Positions 17,771 through 26,602 of a stretch of 64,000 bases of DNA are shown piece by piece (the stretch's first letter is position 1; each line of letters begins with the position of its first letter). Made by a program: the position numbers and the translations under genes. Under the pieces are notes generated by a model, which made no database searches, was not told the DNA's origin, and was given only the letters and a program-made list of their open reading frames with translations. Origin of the DNA: Methanomassiliicoccales archaeon (GTDB taxonomy: Archaea > Thermoplasmatota > Thermoplasmata > Methanomassiliicoccales > UBA472); assembly GCA_036504055.1 (NCBI GenBank), contig DASXVU010000047.1:85897-149896 (forward strand), read 5' to 3'.

Positions 17771-18562
17771 ATGCTCGCTAGCATTGTTCTGAATCTAATG
17801 AATGAGGAGAAGAACATCGCCGACCTCCTCGACAGCCTCGTGGTGCAAGAGGGCCCCATCGAGATCATTGTCGTTGATGCAGCCTCTAAGGACCGCACCC
17901 GGGACGTCGTGAAAGCCTACGCCGAGAAGTATCCCTTCATATCACTTCATATCAAGCCGGGAAGGCGAGGGGAGAGCACCAATTATGGAGTGTCCCTGGC
18001 CAAAGGCGAGATGATAATGTTCACCGGCGGCACCTGCATCGCCAATCCCTTCTGGGTGAAAGAGATGAGGGCCTCGATCAAAGCAGGGGCCAGCGTCGTT
18101 GTGGGAAGGACCATCAACATCGGTTACCAACCGTGGGAAAGCCTGGACAGGGTCGAACTGTACCATAAGGGCAACGACATCTCCTATCCGAGCTGCAACG
18201 AGGCCTTCAGCCGGGAGGCGATCACCGAGGTTGGAGGGTTCGACAACTGGTTCATCACGGCCGAGGACATCGACCTGAACATGAGGGCGGTGGACGCGGG
18301 CTTCAACATCGTTTATAACACCAACGCGGTCATCTATCACCGGACCAAGGCGACCCTGTACCGTTTCTTCAGACAGGCATTCTGGAATGGGGCGGGCCGG
18401 AAACAGCTGACACTGAAGCACGGCAAGTTGTGGGGTTCCTATGACCCGCTCAAGATGTTCAAACAGAGAATGACCATGTGGGCGTTCATCAGGTTGCTCG
18501 TGGCCATGATGGGATATGTCGGTTTCAAGCTGTTCGGGGACAAGGTGCCGGTCTCGAAATGA
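17771..18562 (+). CDS. Family 2 glycosyltransferase
   Basis: GT-A type enzyme, 263 residues. Seen: N-terminal IVLNLMNEEKNIADLLDS, the nucleotide-binding IIVVDAASKDRT near 32-43, RGESTNYG near 65-72, and the acceptor-side motif AEDIDLNMRA near 167-176 (ED of the ExD/ED motif). In place of the usual DxD after the central strand it has FTGGTCI, so metal coordination may differ; this is worth noting because that loop normally reads DAD or DSD. The C-terminal part (RFFRQAFWNGAGRKQ) looks membrane-interface. A TATA-like GTATTAACG lies about 35 nt upstream. Confidence 0.85.
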   Translation: MLASIVLNLMNEEKNIADLLDSLVVQEGPIEIIVVDAASKDRTRDVVKAYAEKYPFISLHIKPGRRGESTNYGVSLAKGEMIMFTGGTCIANPFWVKEMRASIKAGASVVVGRTINIGYQPWESLDRVELYHKGNDISYPSCNEAFSREAITEVGGFDNWFITAEDIDLNMRAVDAGFNIVYNTNAVIYHRTKATLYRFFRQAFWNGAGRKQLTLKHGKLWGSYDPLKMFKQRMTMWAFIRLLVAMMGYVGFKLFGDKVPVSK

Positions 18563-18626
18563 ATATCTCCAATCGCAGAGAATTACAAACCCTTATTACC
18601 GAAAACCGGGAATACCGAACTGGCTG

Positions 18627-19313
18627 GTGCGTTTACTGAAGATCAGCGTGGTCATCCCTACGATGAACGAAGAACAGTCCATCGGCCAAGTGCTCGATTC
18701 CGTCCACGGCACCCTGCAACAGGCCGGTATAGAACACGAGATGCTCATAGTTGACACAAATTCCAAGGACCACACCCGTGAGATCGCGAAAGGGAAGGGA
18801 GCCAGGGTCATCGAGGAACCGCGCCGGGGATATGGGCGGGCGTACAAGACCGGATTCGAGAACGCCGCGGGGGAAATAATCGTCACCCTGGACGCGGATT
18901 GCACCTATCCGGCGGAGGATATCCCCAAACTTGTCGATACCCTGATCCAGGAAAAACTGGACTTCATAACCACCAACCGCTTTGCCGGCCTTGAGCCGGG
19001 CGCGATGACCTTCGAACATCATGTCGGCAACAAATTGCTCACCATCACCATGAACCTCCTTTTCAGGGTGAAGGTCAGGGATTCGCAGAGTGGAATGTGG
19101 GTCTTCCGTAAGGACCGGATGGGCAAGATGAACCTGAAGGACGACGGGATGGCCATGTCCGAGGAGATCAAGATCGAGGCCTTCAAGAAGCTCAGGGCCA
19201 AAGAGATCCCGATCTACTATCGCAAGCGGGTCGGGGAAGTGAAACTGTCATCCTGGAAGGACGGCTACAAGAACATCCGGTTCCTTTTCAAGAAATGTTT
19301 TGAGTACGAGTGA
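18627..19313 (+). CDS. Family 2 glycosyltransferase, dolichyl-phosphate sugar synthase-like
   Basis: Probably charges a polyprenyl phosphate with a hexose, as DPM/DPG synthases do. Read from a GTG (the frame is open further upstream into the preceding gene), 228 residues: KISVVIPTMNEEQSIG, LIVDTNSKDHT, RGYGRAYKTGF, and the metal motif TLDADCTYPAED, followed by TTNRF and the QSGMWVFRK segment typical of this group. Unlike the neighbouring enzyme its DAD motif is intact. Its 3' end overlaps the 3' end of the convergent uracil-DNA glycosylase gene by 26 bases. Confidence 0.85.
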   Translation: MRLLKISVVIPTMNEEQSIGQVLDSVHGTLQQAGIEHEMLIVDTNSKDHTREIAKGKGARVIEEPRRGYGRAYKTGFENAAGEIIVTLDADCTYPAEDIPKLVDTLIQEKLDFITTNRFAGLEPGAMTFEHHVGNKLLTITMNLLFRVKVRDSQSGMWVFRKDRMGKMNLKDDGMAMSEEIKIEAFKKLRAKEIPIYYRKRVGEVKLSSWKDGYKNIRFLFKKCFEYE

Positions 19314-19842
19314 AACCGCATCGCTCCATGGCTAAGGCGATCCCTTCCTTGAGCCCCTTCCGGGCGGTAAGGTTGAAAAGGCAGGCCGATGGATGGTAGG
19401 TCGGCATGACATCAATCGTCCCATCCCCCCACGCCACTTCAAAGACCTGGTTCGCGTCGACCTTCAACGACACCTTTCTGCCCAGGAGCCCTTCGGAAGC
19501 GGTGAGCCCTAGCGCCACTATCAGACATCTGCCCTCCAGGTCCTCCTTCAGATACGGACGGCAGGCCTCCACCTCTTCTTTCGTGGGACGGCGGTTGTTC
19601 GGCGGCCGGCACTTGACCGCGTTGGTTATCATGATGCTCTCACGCGGGAGTCCATTCTCCGCCAGCAACCGGTCCAGCATCTTGCCGGCCTTGCCCACGA
19701 ACGGTTTTCCGGTCCGATCTTCGGTCGCCCCGGGGGCCTCTCCGACGAATACCAGCCTGGAACTGAGGTCCCCGCTTGGGCCGACCACGTTAGCCCGTCC
19801 TTCGCACAGGATGCATCTCTTGCACTTCCGGTCCAACTTCAT
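19288..19842 (-). CDS. Type 4 uracil-DNA glycosylase (Fe-S)
   Basis: Removes uracil from DNA to start base-excision repair. 184 residues. Seen: four cysteines positioned for a [4Fe-4S] cluster (C7, C10, C78, C94), motif 1 GEAPGATED at 34-42 followed by GKPFVGKAG, the TNAVKCRPPNNR segment, and motif 2 HPSA at 150-153. This is the standard family 4 arrangement of thermophilic and archaeal enzymes. The frame offers TTG then ATG in the sequence TTGATG, which overlaps the pyrE stop; I chose the ATG. Last gene of the helicase-carS-pyrE operon; convergent with, and overlapping, the glycosyltransferase gene. Confidence 0.95.
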   Translation of the reverse strand: MKLDRKCKRCILCEGRANVVGPSGDLSSRLVFVGEAPGATEDRTGKPFVGKAGKMLDRLLAENGLPRESIMITNAVKCRPPNNRRPTKEEVEACRPYLKEDLEGRCLIVALGLTASEGLLGRKVSLKVDANQVFEVAWGDGTIDVMPTYHPSACLFNLTARKGLKEGIALAMERCGFTRTQNIS

Positions 19843-20381
19843 CAACGTGGCCCCAGTACATCACTGGCGGTGACAAGGGCATGCAATTTGGTGGACATCG
19901 ATTCCAGCTTCTCCCGGCCGCCTTCCTCGCGGTCCACCACTGACAGCACATGGTCGACGGATGCCCCGTTCTTGCGCAGGACCTCGATGGCGTATGCGGC
20001 CGACCCGGCCGATGTGACCACGTCCTCCACCACCAGAACCTTCATTCCCGGTTCCAGGGAACCTTCGATCAGCTTGCCCGTGCCGTGGTCCTTCGGCTCC
20101 TTCCTTATCATGACGAACTGGATCCCGGTACGGAGCGAAAGCGCGACGGCCAGCGGTACGGAGCCGAGCACCACCCCGGCGATCCGGTCGACCTCGATAT
20201 CGTCGTTTTCGATGATGTGGGCCATCTCATCGGCCACCTCTTCCAGTATGATCGGGTCGGTGCTCGCCTTCTTGATGTCGATGTAATACTTGCTCTTCTT
20301 TCCCGAGGACAGGGTGAAGTCCCCGTACAGTATCGCGCCGCAGCGCACCAATGAGTCTTTGATGCTGGACATTTCAATCAC
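19842..20381 (-). CDS. pyrE: Orotate phosphoribosyltransferase
   Basis: Makes orotidine 5'-phosphate from orotate and PRPP in pyrimidine synthesis. 179 residues. Seen: the PRPP-binding motif VLVVEDVVTSAGSA at 115-128, the catalytic loop MIRKEPKDHGTG at 91-102 with its Lys residues, the N-terminal FTLSSGKKSKYYIDIK segment, and LGSVPLAVALS. The annotated start is GTG in a GTGA overlap with the carS stop; an ATG three codons later is equally possible. Coupled to uracil-DNA glycosylase downstream. Confidence 0.96.
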   Translation of the reverse strand: MIEMSSIKDSLVRCGAILYGDFTLSSGKKSKYYIDIKKASTDPIILEEVADEMAHIIENDDIEVDRIAGVVLGSVPLAVALSLRTGIQFVMIRKEPKDHGTGKLIEGSLEPGMKVLVVEDVVTSAGSAAYAIEVLRKNGASVDHVLSVVDREEGGREKLESMSTKLHALVTASDVLGPR

Positions 20382-20944
20382 CAGGGTACCTTTTTCAAGC
20401 CTGCCTTATAGCCGATAATATTGACCGAACGGTGGAGGATGGGCGTAACAATCAGGACCGTCAATAGCGCCAGTATGCTCGCGCCGTCTATGAAGGAGGA
20501 CATGAACCAGGAGGGGAAGAATATGATCACCGCGATCAACGCACCACCGATGAAGTTATACTGGTCCAGGATCGGAGCCTTGGCCCCCCTGCCTATGTTC
20601 AGCCTTCTCTTTATGAAGGAGCCGGCCAGATCGCCCATCAGGGAGCCGACCGCCAGCGCCAATACGATGCCGAAAGCGGTCGGCAGCGACCCGAACCCCC
20701 AGAGGCCCTGCTTATCCCCCAGCCCCGCTGCTATCATCATCTGGATGATCCCCAAGGCCACGCCGGCTGATATCCCACCGATCAGGCCGGTCCAGGTCTT
20801 TCCGTCGCCCAGTATCCGTTTGCCGTTCCACGAGCGACCGAAGTCGATCGGCCTGCCTCCCCCGAAGACCACAGCCGCGGAGTTGGGCAGGAACGCCGGC
20901 AACATCAACCAGAAGCCGCTCAGGGCGACGATGATCGCATCCAT
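20378..20944 (-). CDS. carS: CDP-archaeol synthase
   Basis: Activates digeranylgeranylglyceryl phosphate with CTP to CDP-archaeol, the branch point for archaeal polar lipids. From the ATG the product has 188 residues and about five membrane helices. Seen: the family segment FGGGRPIDFGRSWNGKRILG near 28-47 followed by DGKTWTG, the SLMGDLAGSFIKRRLNIGRG region near 120, and PILDQYNFIGGAL. The frame also contains an upstream GTG that would overlap the helicase gene; the ATG fits the family start better. Ends in a GTGA overlap with pyrE. Confidence 0.93.
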   Translation of the reverse strand: MDAIIVALSGFWLMLPAFLPNSAAVVFGGGRPIDFGRSWNGKRILGDGKTWTGLIGGISAGVALGIIQMMIAAGLGDKQGLWGFGSLPTAFGIVLALAVGSLMGDLAGSFIKRRLNIGRGAKAPILDQYNFIGGALIAVIIFFPSWFMSSFIDGASILALLTVLIVTPILHRSVNIIGYKAGLKKVPW

Positions 20945-20967
20945 CGGCAGCAGATTCTGACGACCGA

Positions 20968-22878
20968 TTAAGAACTTTTGCACCGATCGACCTGGTCGAA
21001 GAATTCCAACACCGAGGACAGGGGGTCGTCCGTGAGCTGCAGTTCGATCCGGTCGGTGAACTGCTTGGCCCGGCGGTCCAGGATGACCGCCGCTCCGATA
21101 TCCGTCTCGGTTCTGATCAGCCTTCCGATGGCCTGCAGCATCTTACGGCTCGTAGGCGCTTTGACGGTTATCTCCCAGCCCTTGTGGAACTTGCGTTCGT
21201 AATAGTGCAACAGCGCCCGCTGCTTGGCCGTCGGCTTAGGGTAAGGCACCCCGATGATCACCGCCAGCTGCAGCTCCTTGTCTGGAAAGTCTATGCCTTC
21301 GCTGATGCGACCGCCGACCACCGAGAACAGAACGGCGCCCACCTCTGCCTCTCCCTTGAAACGGGTGACCACGTCCATCAGCTCCGCCTGGGCCATCCCC
21401 CTTTCCTCCAGCATGACCTTGCGCCTGATCTTGGTCAGGATCTTGTCCGCCAAGAACCGCTCCATGAGCGAGTAGGAGGGGAAGAATATGACCGTGTTCT
21501 TCTTCACCACGTTGCACAGGCTGACCACCGTCTCCTCCATGTTAGGGATGATCTCGTCATCCTGCGACATCTCCTCGAACTTGGTGGTAACGTTCTCGGT
21601 ATAGAAGACCGCCCTGTGGTCCTTCGGGAAAGGGGAGGGGAAGGTGCGCATCACCGTCTCCGACGGCAGGCCGATCGAGTCCCGGTATTCCGCCAAGGGC
21701 GACAGCGTTCCGGACATATGGACGGTGCCGCCGCAACCCAGAAGGACCGACGTGGTAACGATCGGGTCGATGCAATACGCCTTGAAATAGGGGTTTTCGC
21801 CTCCCACGATCAACTTCACAAAGGTCCATTCGTCCGTGGAGAACCAGCTGCTGAGAAATGCCCCCATGGAGAATATGTACGACCGGGGCAGGCGGCCCTG
21901 CTCGATCCTCTGCTCCCTGACGATCTCGCCGTGCTCCATCAGCGCCTTGGAGGCGATCTCTATGGCCCGGGACGATGCGGTGAATGCGCTCATGAGCCCT
22001 TCTTCAAGGAACGACGGCGGGATCAGGCCATCCTCTTCGATCAGGTATTCCTCCAACGCCCCCTGGAGCAGCTTCCGCAGCTCGATGACCGTGTCCATGA
22101 TGCTCACCCCTTGGAGGATCTCCGGATCGCCATACTCGTCGACCTCCTTCTGGACCAGGTCCAGCATGGCCCGGGAAAGCTCGAACGACTCGATCTCCCG
22201 AGTATAATCGGGAATGTTGTGGGCTTCGTCGATTATGACCATCAGTTCGTCCAGTCGCACCCCCATCCAGTCCAAAAGCGAATGCCTGATGAACGGGACG
22301 AAGAAGTAGGCATAGGGGGCGGCCACCACGGTCGCTGAGGAGATCATCTCCTTCATCAGCTCATGGGGACAGACGTTCTTCGAGTCGCAGTAGCGCACGA
22401 ACTCTTCGGCAGTGGGAAGATTGGTACGGCAATATTTCTCCACCTCCTCATGGTCCACATTGATCAGCTCTGCATAGAACCGGCATCCGCCGGGCTGGTT
22501 GCTCAGGACCTTCTTCTTTTTCTCGCCACAGATCCGGGACAGCTCCTCAGGATTGCCGCCCTTGAGCTCCTGGTCCCGCCTGATGAGGGGGCATGTGACC
22601 TGCCTCCCTTGAATGGCCAGACCGAACACCGGCGTCTTCTCATTGATGCGCCGAAGCTCTCGCACCACCTGCTCCTCCTGCGAGTTGGTGCGGGTCAGGT
22701 AGAGCACCTTTCGCCCATGGGAGAGGGCCTCTTGGATCGTCCCGGAGAGCGCACAGACCGTTTTGCCGGTCCCGGTCCCGCTTTCCAATACCAGGTGTCC
22801 TTTGTTCCTGGAGACCTCCTCCACCAATTTCACGAACTGAAGCTGGTTCGGTCGGGGAGGATAAGGAAAGACATCCAT
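20968..22878 (-). CDS. XPD/Rad3-type Fe-S DNA helicase
   Basis: 5'-3' superfamily 2 helicase probably acting in DNA repair. From the ATG at the second in-frame Met the product has 636 residues. Seen: Q-motif region PYPPRPNQ, Walker A SGTGTGKT at 33-40, motif Ia LTRTNSQ, cysteines C96, C117, C132, C150, C164 and C170 in the segment where XPD proteins hold a [4Fe-4S] cluster, the DEAH box IIDEAHN at 215-221, and C-terminal motifs with FFPSYS, SVVGGRISEGIDFP and AIGRLIR. Six cysteines rather than four leave the exact cluster ligands open. First gene of a four-gene operon with carS, pyrE and uracil-DNA glycosylase. Confidence 0.93.
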   Translation of the reverse strand: MDVFPYPPRPNQLQFVKLVEEVSRNKGHLVLESGTGTGKTVCALSGTIQEALSHGRKVLYLTRTNSQEEQVVRELRRINEKTPVFGLAIQGRQVTCPLIRRDQELKGGNPEELSRICGEKKKKVLSNQPGGCRFYAELINVDHEEVEKYCRTNLPTAEEFVRYCDSKNVCPHELMKEMISSATVVAAPYAYFFVPFIRHSLLDWMGVRLDELMVIIDEAHNIPDYTREIESFELSRAMLDLVQKEVDEYGDPEILQGVSIMDTVIELRKLLQGALEEYLIEEDGLIPPSFLEEGLMSAFTASSRAIEIASKALMEHGEIVREQRIEQGRLPRSYIFSMGAFLSSWFSTDEWTFVKLIVGGENPYFKAYCIDPIVTTSVLLGCGGTVHMSGTLSPLAEYRDSIGLPSETVMRTFPSPFPKDHRAVFYTENVTTKFEEMSQDDEIIPNMEETVVSLCNVVKKNTVIFFPSYSLMERFLADKILTKIRRKVMLEERGMAQAELMDVVTRFKGEAEVGAVLFSVVGGRISEGIDFPDKELQLAVIIGVPYPKPTAKQRALLHYYERKFHKGWEITVKAPTSRKMLQAIGRLIRTETDIGAAVILDRRAKQFTDRIELQLTDDPLSSVLEFFDQVDRCKSS

Positions 22879-22988
22879 CCCTCCTGCGAGGGGGGATAGC
22901 ATAAATAGGGTTTCGGTGACCTCATCGAAACTGCAGTGACATTATTGGAAAAGTTGGAAAGGGATTTATGGAAGAGGGTTGCGATCGC

Positions 22989-23552
22989 CTACTCTTTCTT
23001 GACATCCTGTCTGGTCCAGATGTCCTCTGGAACCTCGTCATAGCAGGACTGTGCATCTTCGCACATCGCGCCGGAATGCCCGTTGCCGCTGATGAGCTCA
23101 AAGATGCGTTCCTTCCTGAACAGCCAGTAATGGATCCTCCATTCCCTGCCATCATAAAGGGTCGTCTCTTCCCTCTCGGTGGTCAGGATTCCGGTGTCCT
23201 CCAGCATGTAGAAGGCGTCACGGTCCTCCGGTTCAAGGATATTGTCTATGATGCGCTCACTGTATCCGAAGAAGTTCATGACATGCTGAGCCATCATCCG
23301 CGCCTGGTCATCCGGCATACCGCTGCGGTCGATGCTATTCTTAATCGCATGAGTCAGGTCATCGACGGTCAAGGTCGTGCATTTATCATCAAAACAGATC
23401 TGGAAAGAAGGTTCCTCGGATTTACCTCCGTGGGTCGCAGGCTCAGCGGTCTTCACACTTACTCCCCCCAAAGCGGGGAGTGCGGCTGTCTTTGCCTTGC
23501 CACCTTTTTCGGCAGGTAAAGCTCGGGACTTAGCGATTCCGTTGCTTTTCAT
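22989..23552 (-). CDS. Conserved protein of unknown function, DUF6015-like
   Basis: 187 residues. The first 50 are low complexity, rich in Lys, Ala, Gly and Thr and probably disordered. The compact remainder (about 50-175) includes IKNSIDRSGMPDDQARMMAQ, FFGYSERIIDNILE and TTEREETTLYDGREWRIHYW; the last part reads like a winged-helix wing. I associate this sequence type with a family restricted to Thermoplasmata (DUF6015), from memory only. A ribosome site AAGGGG stands about eight bases before the ATG, and CTTAAATAG about 70 nt upstream could be the TATA box. The function is unknown; a DNA- or transcription-related role is a guess. Confidence 0.75.
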   Translation of the reverse strand: MKSNGIAKSRALPAEKGGKAKTAALPALGGVSVKTAEPATHGGKSEEPSFQICFDDKCTTLTVDDLTHAIKNSIDRSGMPDDQARMMAQHVMNFFGYSERIIDNILEPEDRDAFYMLEDTGILTTEREETTLYDGREWRIHYWLFRKERIFELISGNGHSGAMCEDAQSCYDEVPEDIWTRQDVKKE

Positions 23553-23830
23553 TGAGTTGCCCCTTGTCGTTATTATTAATAAATAAAGTAAATTGAGTTT
23601 GTATTCATTCAGGAAACACTATTTAAGGATTTTGTTATAGCAGACCGTCTATTGATGATTTGTACCGCAGGAATGCAATGAAACGCACCCTTTTTTCGAT
23701 GCATCGTATCGATCGACCGGAAGATCTGTTTGAAATGAGATCATCGAATTGTAATAGATCGTGCCATATTTCAAACGACGATCGGCACCCACTTCGTCTA
23801 AGATGACGCGATGCCTTCTTCGTCTGTTCG

Positions 23831-24913
23831 TCAGGCACGGAGACGTTTGCTCATCATCCTCTCGATCTCGGCCACGATCCTCGATGAAACCTGCCTGTCC
23901 CCGTAGACCACGGTACGCCCGGCATCCGGTCTCGGCCGGCCCAAAGCTGTCATGATCCGCTCCCTATCGGCCCCGGTCAGGATGTTCCATCCCCCCTCCA
24001 AGGTCTCTATCCATTCGGTTTCGTCCCTGACGGTGACACAGGGCACTCCCCAGAAATATGCCTCTTTCTGAACCCCGCCGGAATCCGTCATGATCTTTTT
24101 CGCGTTCCGCTCCATGGCGGTAAAGGAAAGGAAGTCCAGGGGTTCCAACACCTTCACGTTCTTCGAGGCTCTGAGCTTCTCCATCAGCCCCCAGGTGGTG
24201 ATGTTCCTGGACGTCCGTGGATGTAATGGCAGGACCACATCACCATGGTAGTCGCACATGGCACCGATGATGGCGTCCATGTTCTCCCTGGAATCAGCGT
24301 TCTCCTGACGGTGTATCGTGGCCAGGACATATTCTCCCTTTTTCACGCCCAGCCTCTCAGGTACGGAATTGTCGAGGGTGGGTTCGATGCTCAGGAGACA
24401 TTCGGTCATGACATCACCGACGATAACAACACCGCTCGTGATGCCCTCCTTTTTGAGATTCTCCAACGAAGGGGGACTGGGACATAGTAGAAGGTCCGAC
24501 AGGTGGTCAGTGACCACCCTGTTGATTTCCTCTGGCATTCCCCGGCGATAGGATCTGAGCCCGGCCTCGACGTGAACCAGCGGGAGGCCCATCTTGGCCG
24601 CCACGATCGCCGCCGCCAAGGTGGAGTTGGTGTCTCCGTAGACGACCACCACTTCCGGTCTGTCCTTGGTGAAGACCGCTTCCAATTCTTCCATCATCTT
24701 ACCTGTTTGCGCACCTTGCTGACCTGAGCCTACACCCAGGTTGTAATCGGGATCGGGTATGTGGAGCTCTTCGAAGAATGATTGCGACATTTTGTAGTCA
24801 TAGTGTTGACCGGTATGGACGATGATGTGCTGATGTCGCACTGTGATGGCCTTGTGCAGCGGAGCTAACTTGACGAATTGGGGCCTGGCGCCCACGACAG
24901 AGAAGATGCGCAT
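23831..24913 (-). CDS. wecB: UDP-N-acetylglucosamine 2-epimerase
   Basis: Non-hydrolysing epimerase converting UDP-GlcNAc (or its 3-acetamido uronate derivative) to the manno form. 360 residues. Seen: N-terminal GARPQFVKLAPL, HTGQHYDYKMSQ near 34-45, VYGDTNSTLA near 93-102 with the catalytic Asp, HVEAGLRS near 117, PLHPRT near 235 and the C-terminal TDSGGVQKEA near 273-282. All family landmarks are present. Together with the 6-dehydrogenase at 34.3 kb it could make UDP-ManNAc uronic acid. It has its own likely promoter with a palindrome between TATA and start. Confidence 0.95.
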   Translation of the reverse strand: MRIFSVVGARPQFVKLAPLHKAITVRHQHIIVHTGQHYDYKMSQSFFEELHIPDPDYNLGVGSGQQGAQTGKMMEELEAVFTKDRPEVVVVYGDTNSTLAAAIVAAKMGLPLVHVEAGLRSYRRGMPEEINRVVTDHLSDLLLCPSPPSLENLKKEGITSGVVIVGDVMTECLLSIEPTLDNSVPERLGVKKGEYVLATIHRQENADSRENMDAIIGAMCDYHGDVVLPLHPRTSRNITTWGLMEKLRASKNVKVLEPLDFLSFTAMERNAKKIMTDSGGVQKEAYFWGVPCVTVRDETEWIETLEGGWNILTGADRERIMTALGRPRPDAGRTVVYGDRQVSSRIVAEIERMMSKRLRA

Positions 24914-24920
24914 CGCCGCT

Positions 24921-24946
24921 GGAACGTTCCGGACGCTAATTAATCT
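24921..24946 (-). promoter_or_regulatory. wecB promoter with a 10-base palindrome
   Basis: On the minus strand AGATTAATTAG (24936-24946) looks like a TATA element about 28 nt before the wecB ATG. Between it and the start lies the perfect palindrome GGAACGTTCC (24921-24930), where a regulator could bind near the transcription start. Confidence 0.35.
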
Positions 24947-24988
24947 TGGCTAGAAAATGATGGCGCCCTGCGAGGGGCGGAATTGGTT

Positions 24989-26602
24989 TCAGAGGCTCAT
25001 GTATTCGCGAGCCCTCATGTGACTGAGGGTTATGGACCGCGCCTCTTGGAAGTTCTTCTCCGCCCTCAGCTCGTCCAGGACCTCTTTTCCGACCGCACCG
25101 TCGACCGACATGATCATGATCGCGCGGCCGCCTTTGGTCTCGCGCCCCACGTTCATGTTGGCGATGTTGATGTGGCGGTTGCCAAGCATCATGCCGACCT
25201 TTCCGATCATTCCAGGCATGTCGTTGTGCTTGGTCATGACGAAATCGCCCTCGAGCGGGACGTCCACGTCGAACTCGTCGATGCCGATAAGCCTCGGCTC
25301 GCTGGCCGGGAACGCTGTGCCGCGCACCTCACGCTTGACGCCGTCCGAGGATACCCTGACGATGAGCATGTTCACATAGTGGGTCATCTCGTCCACCTTG
25401 GACTCGACCACCTGGATGCCCATCTCGCGGGCGATGGAACCGGCATTGATGATGTTGGTGTTCTCTCCCTTGACCGTCGAGAGCACTCCGACCAATGCCG
25501 ATACCGTGACCATCCTGGTGTCCATGTTGGCGATCTCTCCGTGGACCTCCACCTCGATCTTCTTGACCGGTCCGTCGACCAGCTGCATGGCAAACGATCC
25601 GAGCCTCTCGGCGATGCCGATGTATGGCGCCACCTTCGGGTCGATCTTGCTCATGGGGGCGTTGACCGCGTTGGTGATCCTGTTGTCCACCAGGAACATC
25701 TTCACGTGTTCGGCCATCTCGATGGAGACCTTCTCCTGGGCTTCCTTCGTGGACGCACCCAGGTGAGGCGTCAGCACGGCGTTCGACAATCCTAGGAACG
25801 GTGAATCCTTCGGCAGCGGCTCCTGCTCGAACACGTCTATCGCCGAACCGGCTATGCGCTTGGTCTTCAACGCCTCGACCCAGGCGGCCTCGTCGATGAT
25901 CCCGCCGCGGGCGCAGTTGACGATCATAACGGTCGGCTTCATCATGTTGAACTGGGCCGTGCTGACCAGGTTGTGGGTGGTCGGTGTCAGGGCGGCGTGT
26001 ACGGTGATGAAGTCGGCCTCCTCGCAGACCTTGTCCAACGGCATAAGGCGGACACCGAGCTTTACCGCCGCTTCAGGAGATATGTACGGGTCGAAGCCGA
26101 TCAGCTTCATGCCGAAGGCCTTGGCACGCTTGGCCACCTCGCCGCCGATGCGGCCGATGCCGATGATCCCGAGCGTCTTGCCGCTCAGCTCGACGCCCAT
26201 GAACTTGCTCTTCTCCCATTTGCCTTCCTTGACCGACTTGTCAGCCCAGGGGATGTTGCGTGCCAGGGAGAGCATCATCGCCATGGTGTGCTCGCAGGCG
26301 GAGATGATGTTCGCTGACGGGGTGTTCATGACCAGTATGCCACGCCGGGTGGCTGCTTCCACGTCCACATTGTCGACGCCCACACCGGCCCTTCCGACAA
26401 CGCGCAGCTTCTTGCCCGCCTCGATGACCTGAGCGGTCACCTTGGTGCCACTGCGCACGATGAGCGCGTCGTATTCGCCGATGATCTTGATCAGATCCTC
26501 CTGGGGTATCTTCGGTTTTACATCGACCTGGACCCCGCCGTCCTTGGTCAACATGTCGATGCCTTCCTTCGAAAGTTCGTCGGTTACAAGCAGTTTCATC
26601 AT
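24989..26602 (-). CDS. serA: D-3-phosphoglycerate dehydrogenase
   Basis: First step of serine synthesis: oxidises 3-phosphoglycerate to phosphohydroxypyruvate with NAD. 537 residues, the long form with extra regulatory domains. Seen: [12 protein letters not shown] near 78-89, Rossmann motif [14 protein letters not shown] near 143-156, substrate-side [10 protein letters not shown] near 229-238 (Arg), [11 protein letters not shown] near 281 (His), an intervening ASB-type domain (about 310-450), and a C-terminal ACT domain with [10 protein letters not shown] and NIANMNVGR that would bind serine as feedback inhibitor. ATG overlaps the TGA of the upstream aminotransferase gene (ATGA). Confidence 0.97.
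   Translation of the reverse strand: MMKLLVTDELSKEGIDMLTKDGGVQVDVKPKIPQEDLIKIIGEYDALIVRSGTKVTAQVIEAGKKLRVVGRAGVGVDNVDVEAATRRGILVMNTPSANIISACEHTMAMMLSLARNIPWADKSVKEGKWEKSKFMGVELSGKTLGIIGIGRIGGEVAKRAKAFGMKLIGFDPYISPEAAVKLGVRLMPLDKVCEEADFITVHAALTPTTHNLVSTAQFNMMKPTVMIVNCARGGIIDEAAWVEALKTKRIAGSAIDVFEQEPLPKDSPFLGLSNAVLTPHLGASTKEAQEKVSIEMAEHVKMFLVDNRITNAVNAPMSKIDPKVAPYIGIAERLGSFAMQLVDGPVKKIEVEVHGEIANMDTRMVTVSALVGVLSTVKGENTNIINAGSIAREMGIQVVESKVDEMTHYVNMLIVRVSSDGVKREVRGTAFPASEPRLIGIDEFDVDVPLEGDFVMTKHNDMPGMIGKVGMMLGNRHINIANMNVGRETKGGRAIMIMSVDGAVGKEVLDELRAEKNFQEARSITLSHMRAREYMSL

Noticed and set aside
23461..23481. Inverted repeat ACTCCCC ... GGGGAGT as terminator
   Set aside because: It lies inside the coding region of the DUF6015-like gene, in its low-complexity part.
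23635..23838. 67-codon minus-strand frame after wecB
   Set aside because: It lies in the wecB-downstream gap, overlaps the next gene's edge, has no ribosome site and no motif.
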